This document shows, piece by piece, positions 19,135 through 30,458 of a stretch of 64,000 nucleotides of DNA. The translations under genes were made by a program, and so were the position numbers. The notes beneath the pieces are model-generated. The model ran no database searches. It saw only the letters and a program-made list of their open reading frames with translations, and had not been told where the DNA came from. The stretch covers positions 1 to 64,000 of the forward strand of contig NZ_JADYVD010000027.1 in the NCBI RefSeq assembly GCF_020193575.1, in the 5' to 3' direction. Numbering within the stretch: the first letter of the stretch is position 1; every line of letters begins with the position of its first letter. This stretch comes from Ensifer sp. IC4062 (GTDB lineage Bacteria; Pseudomonadota; Alphaproteobacteria; Rhizobiales; Rhizobiaceae).

Positions 19135-20022
19135 GTGGAAATCATCTTTGACCAGAGCCTCGTCGAGGCGCACCGCCACAGGGCCCTTCTCAACGGCGAC
19201 CAGAAAGCAACCTTCCTGCTCGATATCGTGGCGCGGGAGCTCGCCGAACGCGTCAGCGTCGTTGAACGGCATTTCGACCGGGCAATGGAATTGCATGGCT
19301 ATACCGGCCCCACGGCCCGCTCTCTTGCCGCGACAGGCAAGGTCGCGACCATCGAGCGGGTGGAAACGGAGAAAGGTTTCGGTACCGGCGATCAACCTGT
19401 TACGGTCGCCCCATTGGAGCGGATTCCCGCCGCACCGGAGTCGCTCAATCTTCTTGTGTCGCCACTTTCGCTGCATCTGACCAACGATACGCCCGGCGTC
19501 TTCATTCAGGCGCGTCGCGTCTTGAAGCCGGATGGCCTGTTCCTTGCGGCAATCCCCGGCAACGGCACGTTGCAAGAGCTTCGCGAGTCGCTCCTTACCG
19601 CCGAGGCCGAACTGACCGGCGGGGCGAGCCCAAGGGTCATTCCCTTTGCGGACGTCCGCGAAATGGGTGCGCTGCTGCAGCGGGCAGGCTTTGCCCTGCC
19701 GGTCGCGGACGCCGAAACCTATACGGTCCGCTACGATTCGCTTTTCGGACTGCTGAAGGACCTGAGGGCCATGGGCATGACAAACCCTCTGGCAGCCCGC
19801 AGTCGCGTGCCGGTTTCGCAGCGCTTCTTCCTGAGGGCAGCCGAGATCTATGCGGAACGCTTCTCCGACGCCGATGGCCGCATCCGCGCGACATTCTCGA
19901 TCATCTATGTTTCCGGTTGGGCGCCCCACGAAAGCCAACAAAAACCGTTGCGGCCGGGCTCCGCGAAGCAAAGGCTGTCTGAAGCGCTCGGCGTCAACGA
20001 ACATCCGCTGAAGGAAAAATAA
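19135..20022 (+). CDS. SAM-dependent methyltransferase-like protein (NDUFAF5 / BioC-like)
   Basis: 295 residues from a GTG start at 19135 with SD GGAGAGAG. N-terminal FDQSLVEAHRHRAL is typical of alphaproteobacterial NDUFAF5-like proteins, linked in mitochondria to complex I assembly. The SAM domain follows (ERHFDRAMELHGYTG; SPLSLHLTNDTPGVFIQARRVLKPDGLFLAAIPG). Divergent from comF. An upstream in-frame ATG at 19081 lies within the comF 5' overlap and is rejected. A RIME1-like repeat follows the stop codon by 10 bases. Confidence 0.9.
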   Translation: MEIIFDQSLVEAHRHRALLNGDQKATFLLDIVARELAERVSVVERHFDRAMELHGYTGPTARSLAATGKVATIERVETEKGFGTGDQPVTVAPLERIPAAPESLNLLVSPLSLHLTNDTPGVFIQARRVLKPDGLFLAAIPGNGTLQELRESLLTAEAELTGGASPRVIPFADVREMGALLQRAGFALPVADAETYTVRYDSLFGLLKDLRAMGMTNPLAARSRVPVSQRFFLRAAEIYAERFSDADGRIRATFSIIYVSGWAPHESQQKPLRPGSAKQRLSEALGVNEHPLKEK

Positions 20023-20031
20023 GCGACATCA

Positions 20032-20127
20032 CGGTGCCGCGCGTCTAGTCAGATGCACAAAGGTCGCTGTAGCAGTCTGAATTACTGCATATTTTCTTAA
20101 GCTACGACTTAAGGAAATATGCAGTAG
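20032..20127 (-). repeat. RIME1-like intergenic repeat (complete, reverse orientation)
   Basis: Both palindromes present in reverse order relative to 8511: GCCGCGCGTCTAGTC..CGCTGTAG first, then TACTGCATATTTTCTTAAG...CTTAAGGAAATATGCAGTA. First of two same-orientation copies flanking the pilin gene. Confidence 0.85.
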
Positions 20128-20159
20128 AAGCCGGTTTTTAGGCACCGCCGAGGCCGTTC

Positions 20160-20333
20160 TCATCCCCGGTTCGACTCCATCGTGTCCACCACATGATTGA
20201 AGAGCCCGAGCAGCGCATCCGAGAAACTCTCGAGACCGACCAAGAGACCGACGGAGATGAGCGCGGCGAGGAGCCCGTATTCCACGGCCGTGGCACCGTC
20301 CCTGCTGCGAATAAAGCCTGCAAACTTGGCCAT
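20160..20333 (-). CDS. Flp/Fap family type IVb pilin (orphan)
   Basis: 57-residue pilin subunit. Short basic leader (MAKFAGFIRSRDG) is followed by the Flp motif ATAVEYGLLAALIS with the conserved Glu five residues after the cleavage Gly, and a single hydrophobic helix to about residue 45. Normally processed by a CpaA-type prepilin peptidase and assembled by the Tad/Cpa secretion system, none of which is in this window. It is a single gene, with complete RIME1-like repeats on both sides. Clear motif, certain family. Confidence 0.9.
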   Translation of the reverse strand: MAKFAGFIRSRDGATAVEYGLLAALISVGLLVGLESFSDALLGLFNHVVDTMESNRG

Positions 20334-20379
20334 ACGCCCTTCCCCGTTCGATTACCCCGGAAACGGAAAATGCCGCCCT

Positions 20380-20471
20380 GCAGCGCCGCGCGTCTTTCCG
20401 GACGCACAAGGGCCCCAGCAGTTTGAATCGCCGCACGTTGTTAGATCGGATCCGATCTAAGAAACGTGCAG
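20380..20471 (-). repeat. RIME1-like intergenic repeat (reverse orientation)
   Basis: GCAGCGCCGCGCGTCTTTCC..GCACAAGGGCCCC, then CGCACGTTGTTAGATCGGATCCGATCTAAGAAACGTGCAG. The second arm pair is a near-perfect palindrome. Lies upstream of the pilin start. Confidence 0.8.
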
Positions 20472-20490
20472 ACCTAGCGTTCCGTTCAAC

Positions 20491-20811
20491 TCAGCATCCG
20501 CTCCTGCTGCCGTCAGCGTCGATAATGCAGACGGCGCCGGGCATTTCCTGCAGCACGCTGCGGCGTACCGTGTAGCGCCTGCTGGCGCCGTTCGAAGGAA
20601 TCGAGCCGGTCGAAATACTGTCGTAGTCCATCGGCGTATTCGCCAGCACGCGCTTGTCCGCCTTTGTCGACAGCATAGGCGTGAGAATCATCGTCAGCGC
20701 AATCACCGCCGTTCCGAACAGCAGCGACAGATTGAGCACGCCCGTCCGGCGGGCCTGGCTCGCCGCCAGATCCTTGTCCTGAACTGTCCTCCAGAAATCT
20801 TCGTCCACCAT
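20491..20811 (-). CDS. small single-TM hypothetical protein
   Basis: 106 residues, not recognised. N-terminal cytoplasmic part (MVDEDFWRTVQDKDLAASQARR), one membrane segment near 25-45 (LNLSLLFGTAVIALTMILTPML), and a polar C-terminal part with SISTGSIPSNG and a final Cys. Start 20811 chosen because the frame upstream (ATG at 20934) is Cys/Arg-rich and unlike a protein. Possibly upstream of, and coexpressed with, the pilin gene on the same strand, though a repeat lies between. Confidence 0.75.
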   Translation of the reverse strand: MVDEDFWRTVQDKDLAASQARRTGVLNLSLLFGTAVIALTMILTPMLSTKADKRVLANTPMDYDSISTGSIPSNGASRRYTVRRSVLQEMPGAVCIIDADGSRSGC

Positions 20812-21048
20812 CCCAGCCTCGCAAACACGTAAAGAGCGGCGGGCGAAGCACCCTTCCCAAGCCTCGACCTGACCACACCTGCTCGAAACCGGTGCCACGC
20901 CGTAAAGCGGCAGGCACCGAAACTGATAGGCCAATCATGCCACAAGGGTGATAAACGTTTGATTAATAAACTTTGAGATTTCCGGTAGATTCGCGTCTTG
21001 CGGGAGGAACCAATCGGGCCAAGCGCAAGGCGTGCGGTCATTTCCGGA

Positions 21049-21462
21049 TCAGAGCAAATCCATCAGAAATGGGATCAGCGGTTCGTCAGCCGGAGGCATC
21101 GGATAGTCGCGCAGCGCTTTCGGCCGAACCCATTTGATCGTCTGGCCTTCGCGTCCCTCGGCAAAGCCCTCGTATCGCCGGCATACGTAAAGCGGCATCA
21201 GCAGGTGGAAATCATCATAGCTGTGGCTCGCGAAGGTGAGCGGCGCAAGGCATGCGACCTTGGTGCGGATGCCGAGTTCCTCCTCCAACTCGCGGATGAG
21301 CGTCGCCTCCGGCGTTTCACCAGGCTCCACCTTGCCGCCCGGAAACTCCCAAAGTCCGGCAAGCGGTTTTCCCTCCGGACGCTGCGCCAGCAGAATGCGG
21401 CCGTCGGAATCGACCAGGGCGCAGGCCGCAACCAGCACGATCTTCTTTCGCTCGATATCCAT
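21049..21462 (-). CDS. mutT: 8-oxo-dGTP diphosphatase MutT (Nudix)
   Basis: 137-residue Nudix hydrolase. The Nudix box is intact: GGKVEPGETPEATLIRELEEELGI near 42-65, with all catalytic Glu. Cleans 8-oxo-dGTP from the nucleotide pool; (deoxy)nucleotide specificity is by family analogy. Followed upstream on the same strand by a GNAT gene and argJ, with a RIME1-like repeat between mutT and the GNAT gene. Confidence 0.94.
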   Translation of the reverse strand: MDIERKKIVLVAACALVDSDGRILLAQRPEGKPLAGLWEFPGGKVEPGETPEATLIRELEEELGIRTKVACLAPLTFASHSYDDFHLLMPLYVCRRYEGFAEGREGQTIKWVRPKALRDYPMPPADEPLIPFLMDLL

Positions 21463-21475
21463 GCCTCAGGCCCTT

Positions 21476-21575
21476 CTGCATGTTCCTTAAAGCGGAGCCG
21501 ATTTAAGGACAAAAACATGCAATTCAAAGTGCTACAGCGACCTTTGTGCGTCTGAAGAGACGCACGGCGCTGTAG
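21476..21575 (+). repeat. RIME1-like intergenic repeat overlapping the GNAT 3' end
   Basis: Complete 100-bp copy: CTGCATGTTCCTTAAAGCGG..CCGATTTAAGGACAAAAACATGCA and CTACAGCGACCTTTGTGCGTC..GACGCACGGCGCTGTAG. The right palindrome is read as the last 15 codons and stop of the GNAT gene. Confidence 0.9.
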
Positions 21576-22320
21576 GTGTCCGGTAGAGGTAACGATAGAC
21601 CTCGGTGAAGCCGGCCTTGCGGTAAAGTTCGACTGCCGCTTCGTTGTCGGCTTCCACCTGCAGCCAGGCTTTCTTCGCGCCCTTGAGACGCGCCCAGCGC
21701 AGTGATGCATCGAGCAACGCCGACCCGACGCCCCTTCGTCGCACACCCTCGGTGACCGCGAACTGCATGATGCCGGCCAGATCGTTGTCCTGAACCACCA
21801 GCGACACGGCGGTCGGGCCGATCTCAAGGTCTTCGAACAGGAACAGGCCGCATTCCGGCTTGATGGCATTGATGATTTCGGTGAGCGCTGGCTTGGTCTG
21901 CGGTTCTTCCTTGCCGATCAGGATGCGCGCATCGACGAAACGACCGACATCCTTGATGGGGAGGTGGTCTATGCCGTCGCCGAATTCGCGCTCGGCCAGG
22001 TCCGCCGTCAGCACCAGGCTGTGTCCGAATGCGGCCCAGTCCTCATCGTCCATATATGCGATCAGCTGCGGCGGCGTCAGCGGCGTCTGGCGAACCGTGA
22101 GCGGACGGCCGTAATCGGAGAAGCGTTTGCCTGCTTTTTCAAGCCGGACGTGAATGTCACGGTAATCCGACGGGTCGAGCGGATTGACCGAGTTCAGGCG
22201 TTTGGATGCATGTCCCGCCGTAAGGCGGATCAGCCAGCTGCCATCATACTGAACGCTCGCAGCCGGCCAGGCGCGGAAGCCGACGGCTTCCAGGCGGCGC
22301 ACACTCGGAAGATCAACCAT
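21532..22320 (-). CDS. GNAT family N-acetyltransferase
   Basis: 262 residues. Rhizobial-type N-terminal part (RRLEAVGFRAWPAASVQYDG) and a C-terminal GNAT fold with the acetyl-CoA loop RRRGVGSALLDASLRWA near 185-200 and VEADNEAAVELYRKAGFTEVYR. Substrate unknown. GGGGAA precedes the ATG at 22320; the ATG at 22377 is an alternative. The C-terminus (TAPCVSSDAQRSL and stop TAG) is encoded by the right palindrome of a RIME1-like repeat, so the original end has been replaced or extended. Downstream of argJ on the same strand. Confidence 0.9.
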   Translation of the reverse strand: MVDLPSVRRLEAVGFRAWPAASVQYDGSWLIRLTAGHASKRLNSVNPLDPSDYRDIHVRLEKAGKRFSDYGRPLTVRQTPLTPPQLIAYMDDEDWAAFGHSLVLTADLAEREFGDGIDHLPIKDVGRFVDARILIGKEEPQTKPALTEIINAIKPECGLFLFEDLEIGPTAVSLVVQDNDLAGIMQFAVTEGVRRRGVGSALLDASLRWARLKGAKKAWLQVEADNEAAVELYRKAGFTEVYRYLYRTPTAPCVSSDAQRSL

Positions 22321-22410
22321 GATCGTTTCCCCAACCGCCGCGTCGGTCGTCGGCGGCTGCCTGTCATTCGATGTCATTCGTTCGCAACCTCGGATCAGGG
22401 AACCAGAGCG

Positions 22411-23652
22411 TCAGCTTCTGTAGTCGCCGTTGATCTCGACATATTCCTTGGTCAGATCGCAGGTGTAGACCGTCGCGCGGCCGGAACCGAGGCCGATGTC
22501 GACACGGATCGGAATGTCTTCGCCTTTCATGACGGCGCTTGCCGCCGCCTCCGAATAGGCCGGATCCCGCTCGCCCTCGACGGCAACGCGCACATCGCCG
22601 AACCAGATCGCCAACCGGTCTCGTTCGGCCATCTCTCCGGATTTGCCGACGGCCATGACCACCCGACCCCAGTTCGCATCCTCGCCGGCAACGGCCGTCT
22701 TGACCAGCGGCGAATTGGCGATCGACAAAGCAATCCGCTTGGCCGCGGCATCGTTCTCGGCACCGTCGACGGTTACGATCACCATCTTGCGGGCGCCCTC
22801 GCCGTCGCGCACGACCTGCAGAGCCAGATCGCGCAACAGGTCGTTGAGCGCGGTGCGGAAGGCGTCGAGGCGCGGATCGGCGGCGTCCACGACCTTTGCC
22901 TGACCGTCCTTCGCCGCCGCGCCGGTTGCAAACAGCATCAGCGTGTCGGACGTAGACGTGTCGCTGTCGACCGTGACGGAGTTGAAGGTCGGGCCGACGC
23001 CGGCTGAAAGCAGGGCCTGAAGCGCTGGCGACGCGATGTCCGCGTCCGTCACCACGAAGGAAAGCATCGTCGCCATGTCGGGCGCGATCATGCCCGCTCC
23101 CTTGGCGATGCCGTTGATCGTCACCGTGACGCCACCAATCTCGGCACTGCGGGTCGCGACCTTTGGATAGGTATCCGTGGTCATGATCGCCTTGGCAGCC
23201 TCGAACCAGAAATCTTCCTTGGCGGAAGCCGCAAGATCATCGAGGACACCGGCGAATTTCGTCGCATCGAGCGGTTCGCCGATCACGCCGGTCGAAGCAA
23301 GAAAGATCTCGTTCTCGTTGCACCCGATAGCCTTGGCTGCGGACTGCGCAGTGAGCTCGGTCGCCTCCCGCCCCTTCTTGCCCGTGAACGCATTGGCATT
23401 GCCCGAATTGACAACTACAGCGCGGGCAACACCTGCCGACAGATTCCTACGGCAGAAATCGACCGGCGCCGACGGGCATTTCGATCGGGTGAAGACACCA
23501 GCAACCGCAGCGGGCTGGTCGAAGATCATCATCAGAACGTCGGTGCGGTTCTTGTACTTGATCCCTGCCGCGGCCGTGGCCATGCGCACACCTCGAAGCG
23601 GCGGCATTTCGGCGAAGGTTTTCGGAGCGAGCGGAGAAACGGAGCCGGACAT
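22411..23652 (-). CDS. argJ: bifunctional glutamate N-acetyltransferase / amino-acid acetyltransferase
   Basis: 413 residues, the usual rhizobial length, from ATG 23652. Transfers acetyl from acetylornithine to glutamate and also makes acetylglutamate from acetyl-CoA (arginine synthesis). The proenzyme self-cleaves before the catalytic Thr in PDMATMLSF near 200; [16 protein letters not shown] and the C-terminal NGDYRS are present. ATG at 23754 would add 34 unrelated residues. Precedes a GNAT gene and mutT; downstream of the parvulin gene. Confidence 0.97.
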   Translation of the reverse strand: MSGSVSPLAPKTFAEMPPLRGVRMATAAAGIKYKNRTDVLMMIFDQPAAVAGVFTRSKCPSAPVDFCRRNLSAGVARAVVVNSGNANAFTGKKGREATELTAQSAAKAIGCNENEIFLASTGVIGEPLDATKFAGVLDDLAASAKEDFWFEAAKAIMTTDTYPKVATRSAEIGGVTVTINGIAKGAGMIAPDMATMLSFVVTDADIASPALQALLSAGVGPTFNSVTVDSDTSTSDTLMLFATGAAAKDGQAKVVDAADPRLDAFRTALNDLLRDLALQVVRDGEGARKMVIVTVDGAENDAAAKRIALSIANSPLVKTAVAGEDANWGRVVMAVGKSGEMAERDRLAIWFGDVRVAVEGERDPAYSEAAASAVMKGEDIPIRVDIGLGSGRATVYTCDLTKEYVEINGDYRS

Positions 23653-23694
23653 GGGATGAACCTGCTTGGAGAACCGTGGATGATGTTGCGACAA

Positions 23695-23724
23695 ATGCCC
23701 GACCGGCATCGAACCGTCGGGCAT
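23695..23724. repeat. intergenic hairpin between PPIase and argJ
   Basis: ATGCCCGAC and GTCGGGCAT flank a 12-base loop. No T-run, so it is not a typical terminator; could limit readthrough or stabilise an mRNA end. Confidence 0.5.
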
Positions 23725-23784
23725 CGACAATGAGCGGGACCGGATGTCGCTCAACCCTTCAGACGAACAGCATCCGGCAAAAGC

Positions 23785-24639
23785 TTACTTCGTTTCCTGC
23801 GGCTTGTTGGCCTCGTCATAGGCCTTCTTGAGCGCCGGATCCGAAATTTCGACGCCGGTCTCCTTTTTCGCGGAGGCCAGGAGCTCAAGGTACTTGTCAC
23901 GCATGACGAGCTGTCGAACCTGCGGCTCGACCTGTTCCAGCGTCGGCGGCGCCTGCGGGCGCTTGTCCTCGACGAGGATGACGTGGAAGCCGAACTGCGT
24001 CTTCACCGGGGTCTTGGTGTAGGTTCCCTTTTCGAGAGCGAAGGCGGCCGCTTCGAATTCCGGCACCATCCGCCCTTTGGCGAAATAGCCCAGATCGCCA
24101 CCGTCATCCTTGTTCGGATCGGACGACTTGGCCTTGGCCAGCTCTACGAAGCTCTTGCCGGCGTCAAGCTCCTTGATCACGGCCTTCGCCTCGTCCTCGG
24201 TCTTCACCAGGATATGGCGTGCCTTGATCTCTTCCTGTGCAGGGATTGCGGCAATTTCCTTATCGTAGCGTGCCTTGACTTCTTCCTTCGTCACCGCATC
24301 CACGACATGCTTCTTGAAGAACGCATTGTGCAACTCGCGTTCGGTGAGGTAGGCGATACGCTGTTTGAAAACAGTGTCGTCCTGCAGCCCTTCCTTCTCA
24401 GCGTTCTTTGCTAGAAGCTTGACGTCGATGACGGCCGAAAGCGCGGCGGCGCGTTTCTGCTCTTCAGGCATCTGCTGAAGCTGGGGATCAAGACCACTGA
24501 GGGCGAGATTGAGCTCGGACTGACGGACTTCCTGCTCGCCAACCTTCGCGATGACCGGATCGGTCTCTTCGGCGCGCGCTCCGTGCACAGCGATCGCCGC
24601 AACGAAAACCGCCGCCGCCAAAGTCTTGTATCGGGACAT
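23785..24639 (-). CDS. periplasmic peptidyl-prolyl isomerase (parvulin, SurA/PrsA-like)
   Basis: 284 residues. Signal peptide ends near residue 23 (AVHGARAEETD). An N-terminal chaperone-like helical part (QSELNLALSGLDPQLQQMP) precedes a parvulin domain near 135-230: IKARHILVKTEDEAKAV, DGGDLGYFAKGRMVPEFEAAAF, QFGFHVILVED. Outer-membrane-protein folding catalyst by family. Divergent from secA and upstream of argJ, so Sec export and periplasmic folding genes are neighbours. Confidence 0.94.
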   Translation of the reverse strand: MSRYKTLAAAVFVAAIAVHGARAEETDPVIAKVGEQEVRQSELNLALSGLDPQLQQMPEEQKRAAALSAVIDVKLLAKNAEKEGLQDDTVFKQRIAYLTERELHNAFFKKHVVDAVTKEEVKARYDKEIAAIPAQEEIKARHILVKTEDEAKAVIKELDAGKSFVELAKAKSSDPNKDDGGDLGYFAKGRMVPEFEAAAFALEKGTYTKTPVKTQFGFHVILVEDKRPQAPPTLEQVEPQVRQLVMRDKYLELLASAKKETGVEISDPALKKAYDEANKPQETK

Positions 24640-24881
24640 TTCACTAACCTTTCACCATTGGCCGCTGGCGCGATTGCCTCTGGCCGTTGCGGCTGCACAA
24701 CACCAGAATGTGGCCGTTCTGTAGCCATCCGGCAGTGCAAGTGCGTTGACATAATCCGACCCCCCTCTTATCTGTCACGCAACCTCGCGTCCAGAACAGT
24801 TTCCGGGCGTTTCATGGCATTATGTGGTTTTTCAAGCCCAACCTGAAACCCCAGGCGACAAATAAAGAAAGGGCCATTCAT

Positions 24882-27593
<2,712 letters not shown>

Positions 27594-27596
27594 TCA

Positions 27597-27622
27597 AAAT
27601 GCCGCCCTCGGGCGGCATTTTC
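27597..27622 (+). terminator. rho-independent terminator of secA
   Basis: AAAATGCCGCC-CTCG-GGCGGCATTTT, starting three bases after the secA stop codon region. Confidence 0.92.
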
Positions 27623-27748
27623 ATAGGTGCATTCGGCCCGGCGGGTGGGTGGGAGTCTGACAGCACTTCGCGGATGTCACGCCAACCGTTTGTTAACGCT
27701 GATCTGGCAGAAGTGGGGCCCTGTATTGCGTAGTGTCAGGGTGTCCTC

Positions 27749-29176
27749 GTGTTCATGGCGGTATGTCAATCGGCCGGACGAATGCTGCCGTCGGCGCTGA
27801 GGCTACGCCTGTCTCTGCTGCTGACCCGGCTTGGACCCATCGCGTCTGGCATCGACCCAAAAACCCGCGCGCAACGCACGGCCCTGATCGCCTTCGCGAT
27901 CCGCATCTTCAGTGCAGCCATTGCCCTCGTCTCGCAGATCGTTCTCGCTCGTCTTATGGGCGAGTTCGAATACGGCGTCTTCGTCTTCGTCTGGGTCTTG
28001 GCCATCCTGTTCGGCAACCTGTCGTGCCTCGGCCTGCACGCGGCTGTGATCCGCTTGGTGCCGGAATATCAAACGGCAGGCGCCGTGGCCGAAATACGTG
28101 GGCTCACGACCGCTGCGCGCGTCTTCGCGCTGTTGTCGGCGACCGCACTCGCCACCATTGGCGCCGTCGGTCTCTGGTTCTTTGCCGACATGATCGAGCA
28201 CTATCATCTCGCCGCCCTTTATCTCGGCCTTGTCGCCCTGCCGATGATTGCGCTCGGCGACGTGATGGACGGCACGGCACGCGCGCACAGCTGGCCGCTC
28301 GCGGCGATGAGCCCCACGTTTATCATCCGGCCGCTGCTCATTCTCGCCTTCATGGTGCTGGCCACCGCCGCCGGCTTTCCCAATTCGGCGAAGACGGCGA
28401 TGGTCGCCGCGTTGGCGGCCACCTACATCACCACGCTTGGACAATTTCTCGCAATGACATCGCGCCTGCGCAGACGTTACGTTCGCGGACCGATGAAGAT
28501 CGAACTAGGACCATGGCTGCGCCTTTCCGTCCCGATATTTCTCGTCGAAGGTTTCGGTTTCCTGCTGACCAATTCCGACGTCGTGATCGTCGGGCTTTAC
28601 CTCCCGCCGGATGAGGTGGCGATCTACTTCGCCGCTGCCAAGACCATGGCTCTCGTTCATTTCGTCATGTTCGCCGTAAAGGCGGCGGCGGGGCCGCGCT
28701 TTTCCGAGGCGATGGCTTCCGGTGAGAGCCGCCGGCTCGCCGACATCGCCACCGAAAGCGCACACTGGTCCTTCTGGCCGTCGCTCGCGATGGGCGGCAC
28801 GGTGCTTGTCGCCGGTCGTTTCCTGCTGTCGCTGTTCGGTCCGGCCTTCACCGCCGGCGCGCCGTTGATGGCGATCCTGTTTGCCGGGATTCTGGCCAAG
28901 GCCTTCGTCGGCCCCGTCGAAACACTGCTCACCATGGCTGGCCGGCAGAAGCTCTGTGCCATGCTTTACGCGACCGCGCTCGCCGTCAATATCGCCCTGA
29001 ACTTCGTTCTCATCCCCGCCTTCGGCCTGATGGGCGCAGCGTTCGCTACCGCCGGCGCGATGGTCTTCGAGGCGGCAATTCTGCACCTTGCGGCAAGACG
29101 CACTTTCGCCATCCCTCTCCTCGCTTTCGCGGGCGCAGGAAGCGGCAACGACAAGAACGAGGCGATCCGTCCATGA
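27749..29176 (+). CDS. polysaccharide flippase (oligosaccharide/MOP family)
   Basis: 475 residues with about 12 hydrophobic segments, typical of Wzx/RfbX-like flippases that move lipid-linked oligosaccharides across the inner membrane. The first segment is AFAIRIFSAAIALVSQIVLARLMG, a family N-terminal helix. A GTG at 27749 is used here; ATGs at 27755 and 27782 are alternatives. Its ATGA overlap with the next gene (GNAT) shows a two-gene operon. No glycosyltransferases are adjacent, so the cargo is unknown. Confidence 0.88.
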   Translation: MFMAVCQSAGRMLPSALRLRLSLLLTRLGPIASGIDPKTRAQRTALIAFAIRIFSAAIALVSQIVLARLMGEFEYGVFVFVWVLAILFGNLSCLGLHAAVIRLVPEYQTAGAVAEIRGLTTAARVFALLSATALATIGAVGLWFFADMIEHYHLAALYLGLVALPMIALGDVMDGTARAHSWPLAAMSPTFIIRPLLILAFMVLATAAGFPNSAKTAMVAALAATYITTLGQFLAMTSRLRRRYVRGPMKIELGPWLRLSVPIFLVEGFGFLLTNSDVVIVGLYLPPDEVAIYFAAAKTMALVHFVMFAVKAAAGPRFSEAMASGESRRLADIATESAHWSFWPSLAMGGTVLVAGRFLLSLFGPAFTAGAPLMAILFAGILAKAFVGPVETLLTMAGRQKLCAMLYATALAVNIALNFVLIPAFGLMGAAFATAGAMVFEAAILHLAARRTFAIPLLAFAGAGSGNDKNEAIRP

Positions 29177-30447
29177 TCGGCAATACACCCTTACCCGGAG
29201 ATACGAACGGCAGGGCGAGCCGCCTGCTCGGCGGATTGGCCCAGCCCGGCTTCGACGCCTCGCAACCCGAGAAGACCGTCAGCGTCGGCCGACCCGGTCG
29301 CTACCTTTCGATCTATTCCGCCAGGGCCGGCTACGGATTGCAACAAGAGCTCGATTACCTCTCCAATCGCGCTATAGAACCGAACATATTCTTTGCCGGC
29401 CGCTTCCTCGCCCCGGCCATGCCGCGCCTCGAGGACCGGATCATTCGGCTCGCCGTGATCCGAGACAATGACGAACGCCGCAGCCGCATGCGCTTCCTCA
29501 TGCCGTTCTCGATCGAGAAGCCGGGCTTCGCGATCGGTGCGTCCATCATTCGCGCCTGGTCCAATCCTTTCGGCCCGCTGGGCGTACCGCTGCTCGACGC
29601 AGAAGATGCGGCCGAAACGATCAGCAATCTGTACGAAGCGCTGGCCGCCCCCTCCTCCGGTCTGCCGCCCGTGCTCGTGCTGCCGGATGTGAGGCTGAGG
29701 GGCCGCTTCGCGCAACTCGCACGCGCCGTCGCGATCAGCGAAAACCTGCCGCTCACCGTGACCGACACCTTTGAACGGCCGATGCTCGAAAGCCTGCTCG
29801 ACGGTCCGACCTATCTGCGCAAGTCGATCAAACGCGCGCATTTCAAGGAGCTTCGCCGCCAGTGGAAGAACCTGGAAAAGCATGGACGGCTGATCTACAA
29901 CGTCGCGCGCCAGCCGGAGGAGATCCGGTTACGCATGGAGGAATTCCTGGCGTTGGAGGCTTCCGGCTGGAAGGGGCGAGAGCGCAGCGCCATGATCACA
30001 GACCGCTTCCGCGCCGCCTTTGCCCGCGAGGCGATCAGCAATCTCGCCGACACCGACAGCGTCCGCATCCACACGCTGGATCTCGACGGAAAGGCGATCG
30101 CCTCCATGATCGTTCTGCTCATGGCCGGCGAGGCCTATACGTGGAAGACCGCCTATGACGAGCGATATGGTATTTATTCCCCTGGCAAGCTGCTGCTCGC
30201 CGAGTTGACGGAATGGCACCTCGACGACGCCAACATCGTTCGCTCCGATTCCTGCGCCGTGCCCGATCACCCGGTAATAAGCCGCTTCTGGCAGGAGCGC
30301 GAGGAGATGGGAACGCTCGTCATCGGCCTGCAGCCGAACCGTGACCGCGACGTCCGCCAGGTCGCGGCGCAGCTTCACCTCTATCGCAACACCCGTAAAA
30401 TGGCACGGCTGCTGCGCGAAAAGATACGGGCGCTTGCCGGCGGCTGA
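29173..30447 (+). CDS. GNAT/FemAB-like acyltransferase (CelD/BioF2-like)
   Basis: 424 residues; the Acetyltransf_6 fold spans about 215-380 (KSIKRAHFKELRRQWKNLEK, RMEEFLALEASGWKGRERSA, DGKAIASMIVLLMAGEAYTWKTAYD split over several lines, FSP-type YSPGKLLLAELTEW). Homologous proteins modify exopolysaccharides or other glycans. Overlaps the flippase stop by 4 bases (ATGA), so the pair probably acts on one surface glycan; substrate unknown. Converges on the acyl-CoA synthetase gene. Confidence 0.85.
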   Translation: MIGNTPLPGDTNGRASRLLGGLAQPGFDASQPEKTVSVGRPGRYLSIYSARAGYGLQQELDYLSNRAIEPNIFFAGRFLAPAMPRLEDRIIRLAVIRDNDERRSRMRFLMPFSIEKPGFAIGASIIRAWSNPFGPLGVPLLDAEDAAETISNLYEALAAPSSGLPPVLVLPDVRLRGRFAQLARAVAISENLPLTVTDTFERPMLESLLDGPTYLRKSIKRAHFKELRRQWKNLEKHGRLIYNVARQPEEIRLRMEEFLALEASGWKGRERSAMITDRFRAAFAREAISNLADTDSVRIHTLDLDGKAIASMIVLLMAGEAYTWKTAYDERYGIYSPGKLLLAELTEWHLDDANIVRSDSCAVPDHPVISRFWQEREEMGTLVIGLQPNRDRDVRQVAAQLHLYRNTRKMARLLREKIRALAGG

Positions 30448-30458
30448 CGTCGCCGCCG

